Assembly: GCF_030151385.1 (NCBI RefSeq) | Contig: NZ_JASLDS010000037.1 | Coordinates: forward strand, 1 to 38,701 | Length of the DNA stretch: 38,701 nt | Reading direction: 5' to 3' | From: Soonwooa sp. | GTDB taxonomy: Bacteria; Bacteroidota; Bacteroidia; Flavobacteriales; Weeksellaceae | In this document: one piece after another, positions 1 through 7,973 of the stretch | Layout: every line of letters begins with the position of its first letter | How positions within the stretch are numbered: position 1 is the first letter of the stretch | Made by a program: the position numbers and the translations under genes | Notes under the pieces: model-generated | Database searches by the model: none | What the model was told of the DNA's origin: nothing | The model's input: only the letters and a program-made list of their open reading frames with translations

Positions 1-94
1 TATGAATTATGAATTATGAATTATGAATTATGAATTATGAATTATGAATTATGAATTATGAATTATGAATTATGAATTATGAATTATGAATTAT
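1..94. repeat. Tandem heptamer array, unit TATGAAT
   Basis: Thirteen perfect head-to-tail copies of TATGAAT fill 1-91, followed by a partial TAT at 92-94. The array touches the window edge, so its true length is unknown. Every reading frame meets TGA within a few codons, so it is not coding. It is directly followed by a second 7-bp array. Confidence 0.95.
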
Positions 95-100
95 TTTTGC

Positions 101-164
101 TAAACACTAAACACTAAACACTAAACACTAAACACTAAACACCAACAACTAACAACCATCAACC
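101..164. repeat. Second heptamer array, unit TAAACAC, decaying into AACAACC-like heptads
   Basis: Six perfect copies of TAAACAC occupy 101-142. After one extra base the 7-bp rhythm continues in degenerate form as AACAACT, AACAACC and ATCAACC (144-164). The array ends 4 bp before the stop codon of the minus-strand gene at 169-783, so it lies just downstream of that gene. Confidence 0.9.
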
Positions 165-168
165 AAAA

Positions 169-783
169 TTAGTAATTTCTCACTGTGACATGATAACAGC
201 TTTGTTGCTTTTCTTTGATATAATAAATTCTGCCCAGACCTTCGAAATGTTTTAAAACTTTGAGGAGCGCCGCATCTAGTTTTGAATTTTGCTCCAATTT
301 TCCATTAAAACGGACATAAGAAATGTCAAATGAATTACCGTAATTGTGTGAGCTGATGCCTAACGACGCGTTTTTGTTGACTTTCCGAAGTCTGCATTGA
401 TCTTCAAGAGAACGCGTTACAGAAGTAATGGTTATTTTGGAACCTTTGTTGTCTTTGCTAAATTTTGATCCGATTTTTTCTAAAGTCGTTTTGGCCTTCG
501 ACACAAGATAAGGATGACTGTAGTCTAATTTCTGAACTTTGTAACCTGTGCCATTGAGTTTTATTTTCGGAAGTTTGCCCTTGTTGTTATACTTTGTAAT
601 GTCCTTGGAATCTTTGAGGAGCTTAATGTTAAACTTCTTGGAAGCGTCAAGATGTGGTTGATATAAAGCTGTTGCTTCAACCTCGAGAACTTTTTTTAAG
701 TCGTAACAATCGAGATTTTTGTTTTTCTGACTAAAGTAAAAATTGATGCTTAAAACTAAAAAAGCAAAAATATACCGTTTCAT
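169..783 (-). CDS. Secreted M15-like (DUF5715-type) protein
   Basis: The protein is 204 aa and starts MKRYIFAFLV with a hydrophobic signal peptide ending near FSQ at residue 19. The C-terminal half carries the pattern of the Hedgehog/D-Ala-D-Ala-peptidase fold: TSVTRS (R124), SSHNYGNSFDI (H146 and D153 as probable zinc ligands) and CYHVTV (H198). This suggests a periplasmic peptidoglycan-related metallopeptidase or a binding relative; the match to DUF5715 is from memory. The frame extends upstream to a TTG at 804, but that TTG lies inside a -7 promoter box (802-809), so the ATG at 783 is chosen. It is a single gene, divergent from the deoxyhypusine-synthase-like gene, with heptamer repeats just past its stop. 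Peptidase activity is inferred only from the metal-ligand pattern. Confidence 0.75.
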   Translation of the reverse strand: MKRYIFAFLVLSINFYFSQKNKNLDCYDLKKVLEVEATALYQPHLDASKKFNIKLLKDSKDITKYNNKGKLPKIKLNGTGYKVQKLDYSHPYLVSKAKTTLEKIGSKFSKDNKGSKITITSVTRSLEDQCRLRKVNKNASLGISSHNYGNSFDISYVRFNGKLEQNSKLDAALLKVLKHFEGLGRIYYIKEKQQSCYHVTVRNY

Positions 784-801
784 TTTATTGAATTGATTTT
801 G

Positions 802-809
802 CAAAGATA
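802..809 (-). promoter_or_regulatory. -7 promoter box TATCTTTG
   Basis: On the minus strand this is a perfect TAnnTTTG flavobacterial -7 element, ending 18 nt before the ATG at 783. No clear -33 TTG is visible at the usual spacing. The box rules out the upstream TTG as a start codon. Confidence 0.65.
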
Positions 810-953
810 GGTCTTTATAAAGATATGCAGTTCTGGTGCTTTATTTAGAACTATTGGAAGCCTTTTTTATTACTTATCTGAAACAAAATTTTTAACAAAT
901 GATAAATTCTATTTTTCCTTTGACAAGATTTAGCCTTTACAATCCAATATTGT

Positions 954-961
954 TATCTTTG
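954..961 (+). promoter_or_regulatory. -7 promoter box TATCTTTG
   Basis: Perfect TAnnTTTG element ending 16 nt before the ATG at 978. A TTGAC lies at 920-924, but it is too far upstream (29 nt) to be a standard -33 element. Confidence 0.65.
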
Positions 962-977
962 CAAAAACAATTTTAAA

Positions 978-1955
978 ATGAGCAATAGACCTATTTCAGA
1001 ATTTCTTGAAAAGTACTATTTACACTTTAACGCTGCTGCGTTGGTAGATGCGTCAAAAGGATATGTGGCCCACTTGAAAGATGGTGGCAAAATGATGATT
1101 ACCCTTGCTGGTGCAATGTCGACTGCAGAAATGGGCAAAATCCTTGCAGATATGATTCGTCAAGGAAAAGTGGACATCATCTCTTGTACAGGTGCTAACT
1201 TGGAAGAAGATGTGATGAATCTTGTTGCGCATTCTCACTACAAAAGAGTGCCTAATTACCGTGATCTAACACCAGAGCAAGAAAGAGAACTTCTTGACCA
1301 GCATTACAACCGTGTTACGGATACTTGTATTCCGGAAGAGGAAGCTTTCAGAAGATTGCAAACGCACTTAGAAGATGTTTGGCATGCTGCTGAGGAAAAA
1401 GGCGAAAGATATTTCCCACACGAATTCTTGTATCAAGTTGTTAATTCTGGAGTTCTAGAGCAATATTATGAAATCGATCCTAAAGATTCTTGGATTGTTG
1501 CTGCGGCTGAGAAAAACTTGCCAATCGTTTGTCCAGGATGGGAAGATTCTACAACTGGTAATATTTTCACGTCTAACGTTATCAAAGGAAATCTTAATGT
1601 TCACACAGTAAAGTCTGGTATCGAATATATGATTTACCTAACAGAATGGTATCGTGCAAACTCTGGAGGTAAAGGTGTTGGTTTCTTCCAAATTGGTGGC
1701 GGTATCGCTGGAGATTTCCCGATTTGTGTTGTACCGATGATGTATCAAGATTTGGAGTGGGAAGATGTACCTTTCTGGGCATATTTCTGCCAGATTTCAG
1801 ATTCTACAACGTCTTACGGTTCTTATTCGGGAGCAGTTCCTAACGAAAAAATCACTTGGGGTAAATTGGATATCGATACACCGAAATATATCGTTGAATC
1901 TGATGCTACAATCTGTGCACCATTGATGTTTACTTATATTTTGGAGAATTCTTAA
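978..1955 (+). CDS. Deoxyhypusine-synthase-like protein (probable polyamine enzyme)
   Basis: The 325-aa product has the DHS-family fold: TLAGAMSTAEMG near 42-53, ISCTGANLEED near 68-78, GGGIAGDFPI near 240-249 and SGAVPNEKITWGK ending at K296. The WGK lysine aligns with the lysine that forms the covalent intermediate in eukaryotic DHS (human K329), and D309 in VESDAT aligns with human D342. The HH pair after GGG in human DHS, which includes catalytic H288, is absent; G-D-F occupies that stretch. Bacteria have no eIF5A, and bacterial DHS-like proteins are thought to act on small polyamines, for example in making homospermidine from spermidine or putrescine. A cytoplasmic aminobutyl-transfer role is therefore likely, with uncertain substrate. 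The start is supported by a -7 box 16 nt upstream. It is a single gene ending in a strong hairpin terminator. Confidence 0.9.
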   Translation: MSNRPISEFLEKYYLHFNAAALVDASKGYVAHLKDGGKMMITLAGAMSTAEMGKILADMIRQGKVDIISCTGANLEEDVMNLVAHSHYKRVPNYRDLTPEQERELLDQHYNRVTDTCIPEEEAFRRLQTHLEDVWHAAEEKGERYFPHEFLYQVVNSGVLEQYYEIDPKDSWIVAAAEKNLPIVCPGWEDSTTGNIFTSNVIKGNLNVHTVKSGIEYMIYLTEWYRANSGGKGVGFFQIGGGIAGDFPICVVPMMYQDLEWEDVPFWAYFCQISDSTTSYGSYSGAVPNEKITWGKLDIDTPKYIVESDATICAPLMFTYILENS

Positions 1956-1982
1956 TCGAATTTTTCAGATTTAAATAAAACG

Positions 1983-2013
1983 AAAACCTCTAGAATTTCT
2001 AGAGGTTTTTTTG
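1983..2013. terminator. Hairpin terminator after the DHS-like gene
   Basis: AAAACCTCTAGA (1983-1994), a 3-nt loop and TCTAGAGGTTTT (1998-2009) form a perfect 12-bp stem followed by Ts. It sits between two convergent genes and could act in both directions. Confidence 0.9.
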
Positions 2014-2028
2014 TTTTTGCTAAGCTCA

Positions 2029-2334
2029 TTAAAGCATAACAACGCCTTCAATTTCAGCAACTTTTTTGTAAATGTCAATCACTTGGTCAGCATCCAATAC
2101 AAAACATTGTAATGTGCATGCCGTGTATTTTCCATTTTTACTATCTCTACTGCTGAAAGTGTGTTGAAGTCCATCGAATACTTTCATGATTTCAGTAATC
2201 TTTCCAGAGTCACTCGGTACAATAAATTTGTATAAATATTCTTCTGGAAAATTGTGATGATCTGTCAATTTTTCATGAAGAGATTTGTAGAATTCTTCGG
2301 GACTTTTATGATCACTGTTGATAATTTCTGCCAT
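2029..2334 (-). CDS. DUF493 (YbeD-like) family protein
   Basis: The 101-aa protein starts MAEIINSDHK and resembles the small ACT-like DUF493 family: FPEEYLYKFIVPS near the middle, then a helix and KYTACTLQCFVLDADQVI, a beta-alpha-beta-beta pattern. The E. coli relative YbeD has a regulatory ACT-like fold, but no catalytic role is established. The open frame reaches a TTG at 2379, but that codon is inside the -7 box at 2377-2384, so the ATG at 2334 is preferred; this leaves a leader of about 40 nt. It is a single gene, convergent with the DHS-like gene. Confidence 0.8.
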   Translation of the reverse strand: MAEIINSDHKSPEEFYKSLHEKLTDHHNFPEEYLYKFIVPSDSGKITEIMKVFDGLQHTFSSRDSKNGKYTACTLQCFVLDADQVIDIYKKVAEIEGVVML

Positions 2335-2376
2335 AATTTTAAAGTTTAAAAAAGTTTCCGAAAACAATCGGATACT

Positions 2377-2384
2377 CAAAGATA
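2377..2384 (-). promoter_or_regulatory. -7 promoter box TATCTTTG
   Basis: Perfect TAnnTTTG on the minus strand, 42 nt before the ATG of the DUF493 gene. A possible -33 TTG (CAA at 2410-2412 on the plus strand) has a 25-nt spacer, slightly long. Confidence 0.6.
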
Positions 2385-2508
2385 GTGAATTTTAAGATTT
2401 GTTAATAATCAAAGCTATCGACAATCTTAGGCTTTGACATTAGTATTTTCTATCCGAAAATTTTTGATTTCTAATTTAATTAACAAAAATGTTTTTAGTT
2501 TTTAAAAA

Positions 2509-3180
2509 CTATTTCACAGCATTTTTAATCATATCGGTATTTTGTTTCTCGTAATTTCCAATTAATGCAAACATACCATTTACCAATTGTTCCGATGCGA
2601 GATTACTTAACATACTTGCATTAGGATTGTTATTGCTTTGTCCCAAAAGACTTCCAAGAAGATTGTTGCCTTTCAGTGCGGTGTTGATGGTTTTAATAAT
2701 GCCGTATTCATTCAGTTTTTTATCAACTTCAGGAGCAATTGCTGCAACCAATTGAGATTGCGTTTTTTCCTTTAAAACTTGTGTTGCAATGCCAGAGCCG
2801 CCTTGTGCAATTCGTGCAGCATCGTCGGTGGTCAAACTGTTAACACCATTTATCAAAATAGGTTCTGCAAGGTTTGATGTGAAAGCTGCTGCATCAGCAA
2901 TATATTCTTTTTCTTTCTGAACTAAATTCGAAAGTCCTAAGCTCGTTAAAGTCGAATTAATACTTCGTAATTGTGATGGCATTGCTTGGTCGATAAGGTT
3001 GTTCGACATAAAGGCGTTTTTGTCCTTAAAAATTGAAGTTCCACTAGAAATTCCGCCTATCAATATTTTTTTAATGATTGAAAGTCCAATACTTGAAGTC
3101 GCCAAAGCAACACAAGATTGAGGAACACTTGCTATTGCGATGGTTGCGAGGCTTGCTGTAATAATGTATTTCGGTCGCAT
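2509..3180 (-). CDS. DUF4197 domain-containing exported protein
   Basis: The 223-aa protein starts MRPKYIITAS and has an N-terminal hydrophobic segment ending in a cysteine (VPQSC, C22), so it may be a lipoprotein, although the lipobox is poor. The rest matches the DUF4197 pattern: SQLRSINSTLTSLGL, a helix with FTSNLAEPIL, LTTDDAARIAQGGSGIAT, FLKEKT-like QVLKEKTQSQL, and EQLVNGMFALIGNYEKQ at the end. DUF4197 proteins are small helical envelope proteins with no known function. The frame is open upstream to 3252, but signal-peptide placement favours the ATG at 3180. It is divergent from the alpha/beta hydrolase gene. Confidence 0.8.
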   Translation of the reverse strand: MRPKYIITASLATIAIASVPQSCVALATSSIGLSIIKKILIGGISSGTSIFKDKNAFMSNNLIDQAMPSQLRSINSTLTSLGLSNLVQKEKEYIADAAAFTSNLAEPILINGVNSLTTDDAARIAQGGSGIATQVLKEKTQSQLVAAIAPEVDKKLNEYGIIKTINTALKGNNLLGSLLGQSNNNPNASMLSNLASEQLVNGMFALIGNYEKQNTDMIKNAVK

Positions 3181-3357
3181 AATGATTTTATAATTTATAG
3201 TTGCAAAAAAGTTTTCAAAAATTAAGCCATCCCTAATTTTAAAATATGTCAAAAATTTTAAAATGCAGAAACGGACGCCAGTTTGCAGGATTTTTGTAGA
3301 AAATGTATCGAAGCTTATTAATTAGTGTTTGCTTTTTTATAACTTTAAAAATAAAAT

Positions 3358-4200
3358 ATGTCAATCGAAATACACAGAAATATCTTCCTTACAAATCCTG
3401 AAACCAAATCCTTTTTAGCGGACATTTACTATAAAAAAAGCGATGAAAAGTTGCCACTTGTAATTTTGGTGCACGGTTACAAAGGCTTCAAAGATTGGGG
3501 AGCTTGGCATTATTTGGCGGAAGCATTTGCAGAAGCAGGTTTTTATTTTGTTAAATTTAATTTTTCTCATAACGGAACAACATTGGACGATACTTCAAAT
3601 TTTGCCGATTTGGAAGCTTTTGGACATAATAATTATTCTAAAGAGATGAGTGATTTGCGATTTGTTATCGATCATTTTTCTAAACTTCCCGAAGTTGATG
3701 CTTCCAAAATTGCTTTGATTGGTCATAGCCGTGGAAACGGAAATGTTGTGATCCAAGCGTCAGAAGATTCTCGTATTAAAGCATTGGTAGATTTTGCAGG
3801 TATTTCAGATTATGCATCACGCTTTCCACCTAAAGAAATGTTGTCTGAAATCAAAAAGGCTGGCGTTCTCTACATCGAGAATAAAAGAACCAAACAGCAA
3901 ATGCCTCATTATTATCAGTTTTTTGAAGATTTCAAAGCGAATGAAGAACGATTTACAATCGAGAAAGCTGTTAAAAAATTATCGATTCCATATTTAATTG
4001 TTCATGGTTCTGCTGACGAAACAGTTAGTTTAAAGGAGGCTGAATTGCTTCACCAGTGGGCAAAGAACTCAGAATTGTTGGTCATCGAAAATGGTGATCA
4101 TGGTTTTGGAAGTTTTGAGCCTTGGTCTGAAAAGCAGATGCCCAAAGATTTAAAATTTGTTTCTGAAAAGTCAATTGAATTTTTGAAGAAAAATCTATAA
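3358..4200 (+). CDS. Alpha/beta hydrolase (dienelactone hydrolase/acyl-peptidase-like)
   Basis: The 280-aa cytoplasmic protein has no signal peptide. It shows the oxyanion strand LVILVHGYKGFKDW (34-47), the nucleophile elbow GHSRG with S124, the acid HGSADETV with D220, and the histidine in GDHGF at H248, so the Ser-Asp-His triad is complete. The closest general group is the dipeptidyl-aminopeptidase/acylaminoacyl-peptidase-like hydrolases (COG1073-type); the substrate cannot be told. It is a single gene with an A-rich leader and no clear -7 box. Confidence 0.85.
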   Translation: MSIEIHRNIFLTNPETKSFLADIYYKKSDEKLPLVILVHGYKGFKDWGAWHYLAEAFAEAGFYFVKFNFSHNGTTLDDTSNFADLEAFGHNNYSKEMSDLRFVIDHFSKLPEVDASKIALIGHSRGNGNVVIQASEDSRIKALVDFAGISDYASRFPPKEMLSEIKKAGVLYIENKRTKQQMPHYYQFFEDFKANEERFTIEKAVKKLSIPYLIVHGSADETVSLKEAELLHQWAKNSELLVIENGDHGFGSFEPWSEKQMPKDLKFVSEKSIEFLKKNL

Positions 4201-4303
4201 TTATTTTGTTTGTCTATCGAAGTTAATTTTTGTGATAGATTTTGTCATTATTTTGTTTTCCTTTTTTAAATTAATAAAAGTCTTATTGGTAGACGGTTTG
4301 ATG

Positions 4304-4311
4304 TAGTTTTG
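4304..4311 (+). promoter_or_regulatory. -7 promoter box TAGTTTTG
   Basis: Matches TAnnTTTG and lies 36 nt before the Dps start codon. No well-spaced -33 TTG is visible (TTG at 4286-4288 gives a 15-nt spacer). Confidence 0.5.
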
Positions 4312-4347
4312 TAACATAAAATTGAATTAATTTAAAAATAAAATATT

Positions 4348-4821
4348 ATGAAAATGACAATTGGAATAGATGCAAAACAAATTAAGGATAATGTAAAAAC
4401 ACTATCTGTGCTTTTGGCAGACGAACATGTTCTTTATACCAAAACTCGAAATGCACATTGGAATATCACAGGTGCTGATTTTCATGCAATGCATGTGTTT
4501 TTTGAAAGTCAATATGATGAAATCGAGGAGATTATTGATGAGGTTGCGGAGCGCATCCGACAACTGGGAGAATTTGCTCCTGCGAGTTTGAAAGAATTTT
4601 TACAATTGTCAAACTTATTGGAGAAAAAAATAGCTAAAAATGATAGCCAAACTTTCGTAAAAGTATTGTTAGAAGATCACGAATCTGTGATAAAATCAAT
4701 ACGTAATGCGGTTTCTAAGATGGATGAAACGAAAGATTTCGGTACAGAAGATTTCTTGGTTGGTCTTTTAGAAAAGCACGAAAAAATGGCTTGGATGTTA
4801 AGAGCGCATTTATCAAAATAA
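4348..4821 (+). CDS. dps: Dps-family ferritin-like DNA-protection protein
   Basis: The 157-aa product has the normal length and helix pattern of Dps. The inter-subunit ferroxidase ligands are all present at canonical spacing: H37 in NAHWNI, H49, D64 and E68 in EIIDEVAERI. Dps dodecamers oxidise Fe(II) with hydrogen peroxide, store iron and protect DNA in stress or stationary phase. The N-terminal tail is short with few lysines, so strong DNA binding is not assured. It is monocistronic, with its own -7 box upstream and a hairpin terminator downstream. Confidence 0.93.
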   Translation: MKMTIGIDAKQIKDNVKTLSVLLADEHVLYTKTRNAHWNITGADFHAMHVFFESQYDEIEEIIDEVAERIRQLGEFAPASLKEFLQLSNLLEKKIAKNDSQTFVKVLLEDHESVIKSIRNAVSKMDETKDFGTEDFLVGLLEKHEKMAWMLRAHLSK

Positions 4822-4830
4822 ACAGATAAG

Positions 4831-4867
4831 AAAAATGTCACCCAAATTTGAGTGACATTTTTTTATT
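4831..4867. terminator. Hairpin terminator between dps and the M28 peptidase gene
   Basis: AAAAATGTCAC (4831-4841) pairs with GTGACATTTTT (4852-4862), with more Ts after it. The 10-nt loop itself contains CAAATTTG. It lies between convergent genes, has a T-run on the plus strand and a shorter one on the minus strand, and is probably bidirectional. Confidence 0.88.
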
Positions 4868-5783
4868 TTTCAAGCTTGTCGTTATACTTAGGATTGAAAT
4901 CCTTTTGCAGGGTTTTATCTAAAGTTTTGGCAAAACTGTTAACCAAGTTGGTTAGGTTTTTAAAATCGATAACCGTAATATCATCATTTACTTTATGATA
5001 ATGATTTTGATGGTTCATATCAACGGTTGAGAACGAATGTGCAATAACGCCTTTCTTAACAAAACCGACATTATCAGAGCGATAGAATAAACCTTGGTTG
5101 AGATAAGGATCGCTGGCAATTTTGAAATCGTCAACAGCGTTTTGGTTCAGGATATCTTTTAAATCCGAAACATTGTCGCCTGTCATAAACATTTTGTTAG
5201 CACCAAATTCTGATTTCGTTCCAATCATTTCGAAGTTGAAAAGCGCTTTAATATTCGGAAGATACTTCTTGAATTCTGTATTATTCGATAAATTGTCAGA
5301 ACCTACCAATCCAATTTCTTCAGCATTAAAACCTAAAAACATATAACTGTAATCGTCTTTTCGATCTTTGTAATAATGAGAAAGTGCGATAACTGCTGAT
5401 GTTCCACTGGCGTTGTCGTCAGCACCATTATAGATTTTGTCATCTCCAGTTGCACGTTCGCCGATGTGATCAAAATGCGCTCCGAATGCTATGATCTTGT
5501 CTGTTTTTCCTTTTTTAATCGCACAAACATTAAAGTACATTTCGTCTTTGTAATGAAACGGAACCAAATAAGATTTGCCATAGCAATAATCTAATTTGTT
5601 CTTTTTGAATTGCTCTGCAATAAATTCCGCTGCTTTTTCATTTTCTGGTGTTCCAATTTTTCGGCCTTTCATATCGTCGGCAGCAAGCGTAGTTACAATG
5701 TCCTTAATTCTGGTTTCAGAAATTGTTTGCGCAAAAACAAAACTTGTTGAACAAGCTAAAATTAAAGTCGATAATTTTTTCAT
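4863..5783 (-). CDS. Secreted M28-family zinc aminopeptidase
   Basis: The 306-aa protein starts with a signal peptide ending SFVFAQ (residue 19). The M28 metal-site pattern is complete: H103 in GAHFDH, D122 or D123 in GADDNASG, the catalytic glutamates in NAEEIGLVG (E155/E156), E185 in NFEMIG and H263 in NHYHKVNDD. M28 enzymes remove N-terminal residues from peptides, here in the periplasm or outside the cell. The ATG abuts the stop codon of the upstream flavin-reductase gene (TAA at 5784-5786, ATG at 5783), so the two are probably translationally coupled at the end of the tyrosine-catabolism operon. The C-terminus is short and lysine-rich, with no type IX secretion domain. Confidence 0.9.
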   Translation of the reverse strand: MKKLSTLILACSTSFVFAQTISETRIKDIVTTLAADDMKGRKIGTPENEKAAEFIAEQFKKNKLDYCYGKSYLVPFHYKDEMYFNVCAIKKGKTDKIIAFGAHFDHIGERATGDDKIYNGADDNASGTSAVIALSHYYKDRKDDYSYMFLGFNAEEIGLVGSDNLSNNTEFKKYLPNIKALFNFEMIGTKSEFGANKMFMTGDNVSDLKDILNQNAVDDFKIASDPYLNQGLFYRSDNVGFVKKGVIAHSFSTVDMNHQNHYHKVNDDITVIDFKNLTNLVNSFAKTLDKTLQKDFNPKYNDKLEK

Positions 5784-6608
5784 TTAATCAAGTTTTAAAA
5801 TTTCCCAAGCTTCTGCAATTTTATTTTGATGTAATTGCTTTTGTGCAAGGATGTGTACAGCTTCTTCACCGGAAAAATTAGTTCCAGAAAGTTCTTCAAT
5901 GTTGGCTAACATACCAAGATTGTTTCCTGTGAAAATTGTACTGGATTTAATCGCTTCTGGTAATTGATCATATCCAATGCCTTTTGTTACCAAAGGTTTT
6001 GGAACTTCAAAAAGGCTATCGGCGTTACTTCTCGAATAATAATTGGCTCCTAGTCTTGCCACCAAATCTAGTTTGTTTTGGTCGAGATTGCCGTCGTCTC
6101 CCAAGAATTGCTCCTGAATATGGATTTTTACAATTTCGCAAATAATCAAGTTTCCAGAACCTCCAACTTCGCCCAAAGATTTTATCTCCAAAACTTTGCA
6201 CTCAAAATTAACGGGTGACTCTGCAATTAATGGTGGTTTTACCAATTCGGCAGGCTTCATGGTCAGACCAGATTTCACGAATTCGTTAACGCCGTCTTCA
6301 TATTCTGTACTCGCTAAAGAAACTTGTTGCACCATATCGTAATTAACATTGCCAATAACGACTTCTGGAACTTCTAACAAGTTATGAAGTGTATGTTTGG
6401 TCGTATTGTCACGTACGCGACGACTCGGCGAAAAAATGAGAATCGGCGGCTTGGTACTGAACATATTGAAAAAGCTAAAAGGAGAAAGATTGATTTCTCC
6501 TTTTGCGTTAATTGTACTTGCTAAAGCAATTGGTCGTGGCGCAATTGCCGACTGCATCACCAATTGCAGTTGTGGACTTGTAAGGTCCGCTGGTGTTAAT
6601 GTTTTCAT
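5784..6608 (-). CDS. Flavin reductase-like FMN-binding protein
   Basis: The protein is 274 aa from the ATG at 6608. It has the split-barrel flavin reductase fold (DIM6/NTAB type): SAIAPRPIALASTIN near 19-33, NLSPFSFFNMFSTKPPILIF near 39-58, RDNTTKHT, and an ANYYSRS segment. Such proteins bind FMN and reduce it with NAD(P)H for a partner oxygenase, or act as oxidoreductases themselves. In many Bacteroidota a member sits beside fahA and hpd, and its role in aromatic catabolism is not established. The frame extends to 6665, but the ATG at 6608 begins the conserved region. It is preceded by a 100-bp gap holding repeated AACCACAAA motifs. Confidence 0.82.
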   Translation of the reverse strand: MKTLTPADLTSPQLQLVMQSAIAPRPIALASTINAKGEINLSPFSFFNMFSTKPPILIFSPSRRVRDNTTKHTLHNLLEVPEVVIGNVNYDMVQQVSLASTEYEDGVNEFVKSGLTMKPAELVKPPLIAESPVNFECKVLEIKSLGEVGGSGNLIICEIVKIHIQEQFLGDDGNLDQNKLDLVARLGANYYSRSNADSLFEVPKPLVTKGIGYDQLPEAIKSSTIFTGNNLGMLANIEELSGTNFSGEEAVHILAQKQLHQNKIAEAWEILKLD

Positions 6609-6616
6609 ATTTTTTG

Positions 6617-6699
6617 AACCACAAAGGGTTTTAAAACATTGTTTTTGAAATATCTCAAACCACAAAAATAAGATTAAAATGTAAAGCGCTTTTGTGGTT
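6617..6699. repeat. AACCACAAA repeat cluster with inverted arms
   Basis: AACCACAAA occurs at 6617-6625 and 6658-6666, and the inverted form TTTTGTGGTT at 6690-6699 makes a perfect 10-bp inverted repeat with 6658-6667 around a 22-nt spacer. The cluster fills the gap between fahA and the flavin-reductase gene. It could be an intergenic repeat remnant or an mRNA hairpin that tunes expression within the operon. Confidence 0.6.
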
Positions 6700-6708
6700 A
6701 AAATAAAC

Positions 6709-7962
6709 TTAAATTTTTCTAGCTGGTAAAATTTTAGAAGTAACTTCTCCGAACCCTACACGAATGCCGTCTTTTTCTGACCAAGCTTTCATGGTAATCG
6801 TATCATTATCTTCAACAAATTTTCTTTCCTCGCCATTTGATAGTTTAATTGGATTTTGACCTCTCCAAGTTAACTCCATCATTGATCCATAAGATTTTGG
6901 ATCTTCACCAGAAATCGTTCCACTAGCATAGATGTCACCAACTTCAACATTACAACCATTAACAGTGTGATGCGCTAATTGCTGGCACATATTCCAGTAC
7001 ATAAATTTGTAGTTACTAGCACTAATTAGATTATCGTCACCATTTTCTGGTTTTAGATAAACTTCCAAATTAATGTCATAATTTTTGTCACCTTCAAATT
7101 TCAGATAATCCAAAACTTCTGGATCTTGCGTTGGAGACGCAGTTCGGAATGGGTTTAAAGCTTCCATTGTTACAATCCAAGGCGAAATATTAGAACCGAA
7201 ATTCTTGCCTAAGAATGGCCCTAGCGGAACATACTCCCAAGACTGAATATCTCTAGCCGACCAATCATTGAAAATCATCATTCCAAAAATAGCATCTTCG
7301 GTTTCTTCCATTGGGATGTGTTCACCAAGTTCTGTGTTTTTGTTAACAACAAATCCCATTTCTAATTCGAAATCCAATTGTAAGCTAGGACTAAAGAAAG
7401 GTTTTTCGGCTGTTGGTGGTTTTATTTGACCAACTGGACGTTGGATGTCAACACCAGAAACAACAATCGAAGAAGCGCGACCGTGATAACCTACAGGAAG
7501 ATGTTTCCAGTTTGGTAGCAAGGCATTGGCTGGATCACGGAAAAGCATTCCAACGTTAGTCGCATGCTGAATGCTGCTGTAAAAATCCGTATAGTTCGGA
7601 ACATGTACTGGCATCATCATTTGCACTTTGTCCAAGTCAAAGAAGCAAGCTTCTTTCGTTTTTTCATCGTTTGCCAAAGCAGAATCTTCAAGCAAAAGTT
7701 CCTGAATTTTTAAACGAGCTTCGTTGGTAATAGGTTTACCAAGTTCGATAAATTCATTTAAAGTGTAAGCTTCAAAAACGTTTTCGTCTAGACCTTTGAT
7801 ATTTTCGAAATAGCCAAAATCATGTAGACTTGCAAGATCGATAACAATGTCACCGATTCTTGTTGCACAAGCAATATATTCTTTATTAAAAACCGCAACC
7901 CCAAAAGGGATATTGTGAATAGAAAAGTCACTATCTGGACCGTAATCTACAAATGATTTCAT
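6709..7962 (-). CDS. fahA: Fumarylacetoacetase
   Basis: The 417-aa protein matches full-length FAH, which cleaves fumarylacetoacetate to fumarate and acetoacetate in the last step of tyrosine degradation. It has the SH3-like N-terminal domain and the mixed beta-roll catalytic domain. Key residues fall at the same numbers as in mammalian FAH: D126 and H133 in YTDFYSSIQHATNVG, E199 and E201 in DFELEMGF, and D233 in FNDWSARD. The metal site and the catalytic histidine are therefore intact. It lies 11 bp after the small secreted-protein gene and in the same operon as hpd. Confidence 0.96.
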   Translation of the reverse strand: MKSFVDYGPDSDFSIHNIPFGVAVFNKEYIACATRIGDIVIDLASLHDFGYFENIKGLDENVFEAYTLNEFIELGKPITNEARLKIQELLLEDSALANDEKTKEACFFDLDKVQMMMPVHVPNYTDFYSSIQHATNVGMLFRDPANALLPNWKHLPVGYHGRASSIVVSGVDIQRPVGQIKPPTAEKPFFSPSLQLDFELEMGFVVNKNTELGEHIPMEETEDAIFGMMIFNDWSARDIQSWEYVPLGPFLGKNFGSNISPWIVTMEALNPFRTASPTQDPEVLDYLKFEGDKNYDINLEVYLKPENGDDNLISASNYKFMYWNMCQQLAHHTVNGCNVEVGDIYASGTISGEDPKSYGSMMELTWRGQNPIKLSNGEERKFVEDNDTITMKAWSEKDGIRVGFGEVTSKILPARKI

Positions 7963-7973
7963 ATAATTTTATT

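Noticed and set aside
1..164. CRISPR array
   Set aside because: The repeats are only 7 bp with no spacers, and no cas gene is present.
169..804. TTG starts upstream of the M15-like gene, DUF493, queD and the amidotransferase
   Set aside because: These extensions would begin in or run through the TAnnTTTG promoter boxes, so the internal ATG is used in each case.
920..924. -33 element TTGAC for the DHS-like gene
   Set aside because: The spacer to the -7 box is about 29 nt, well beyond the usual 17-23.
978..1955. True deoxyhypusine synthase acting on eIF5A
   Set aside because: Bacteria lack eIF5A and the histidine pair after GGG is missing.
4213..4239. Terminator after the alpha/beta hydrolase gene
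   Set aside because: TCTATC/GATAGA makes only a 6-bp AT-rich stem with a 15-nt loop, too weak to call.
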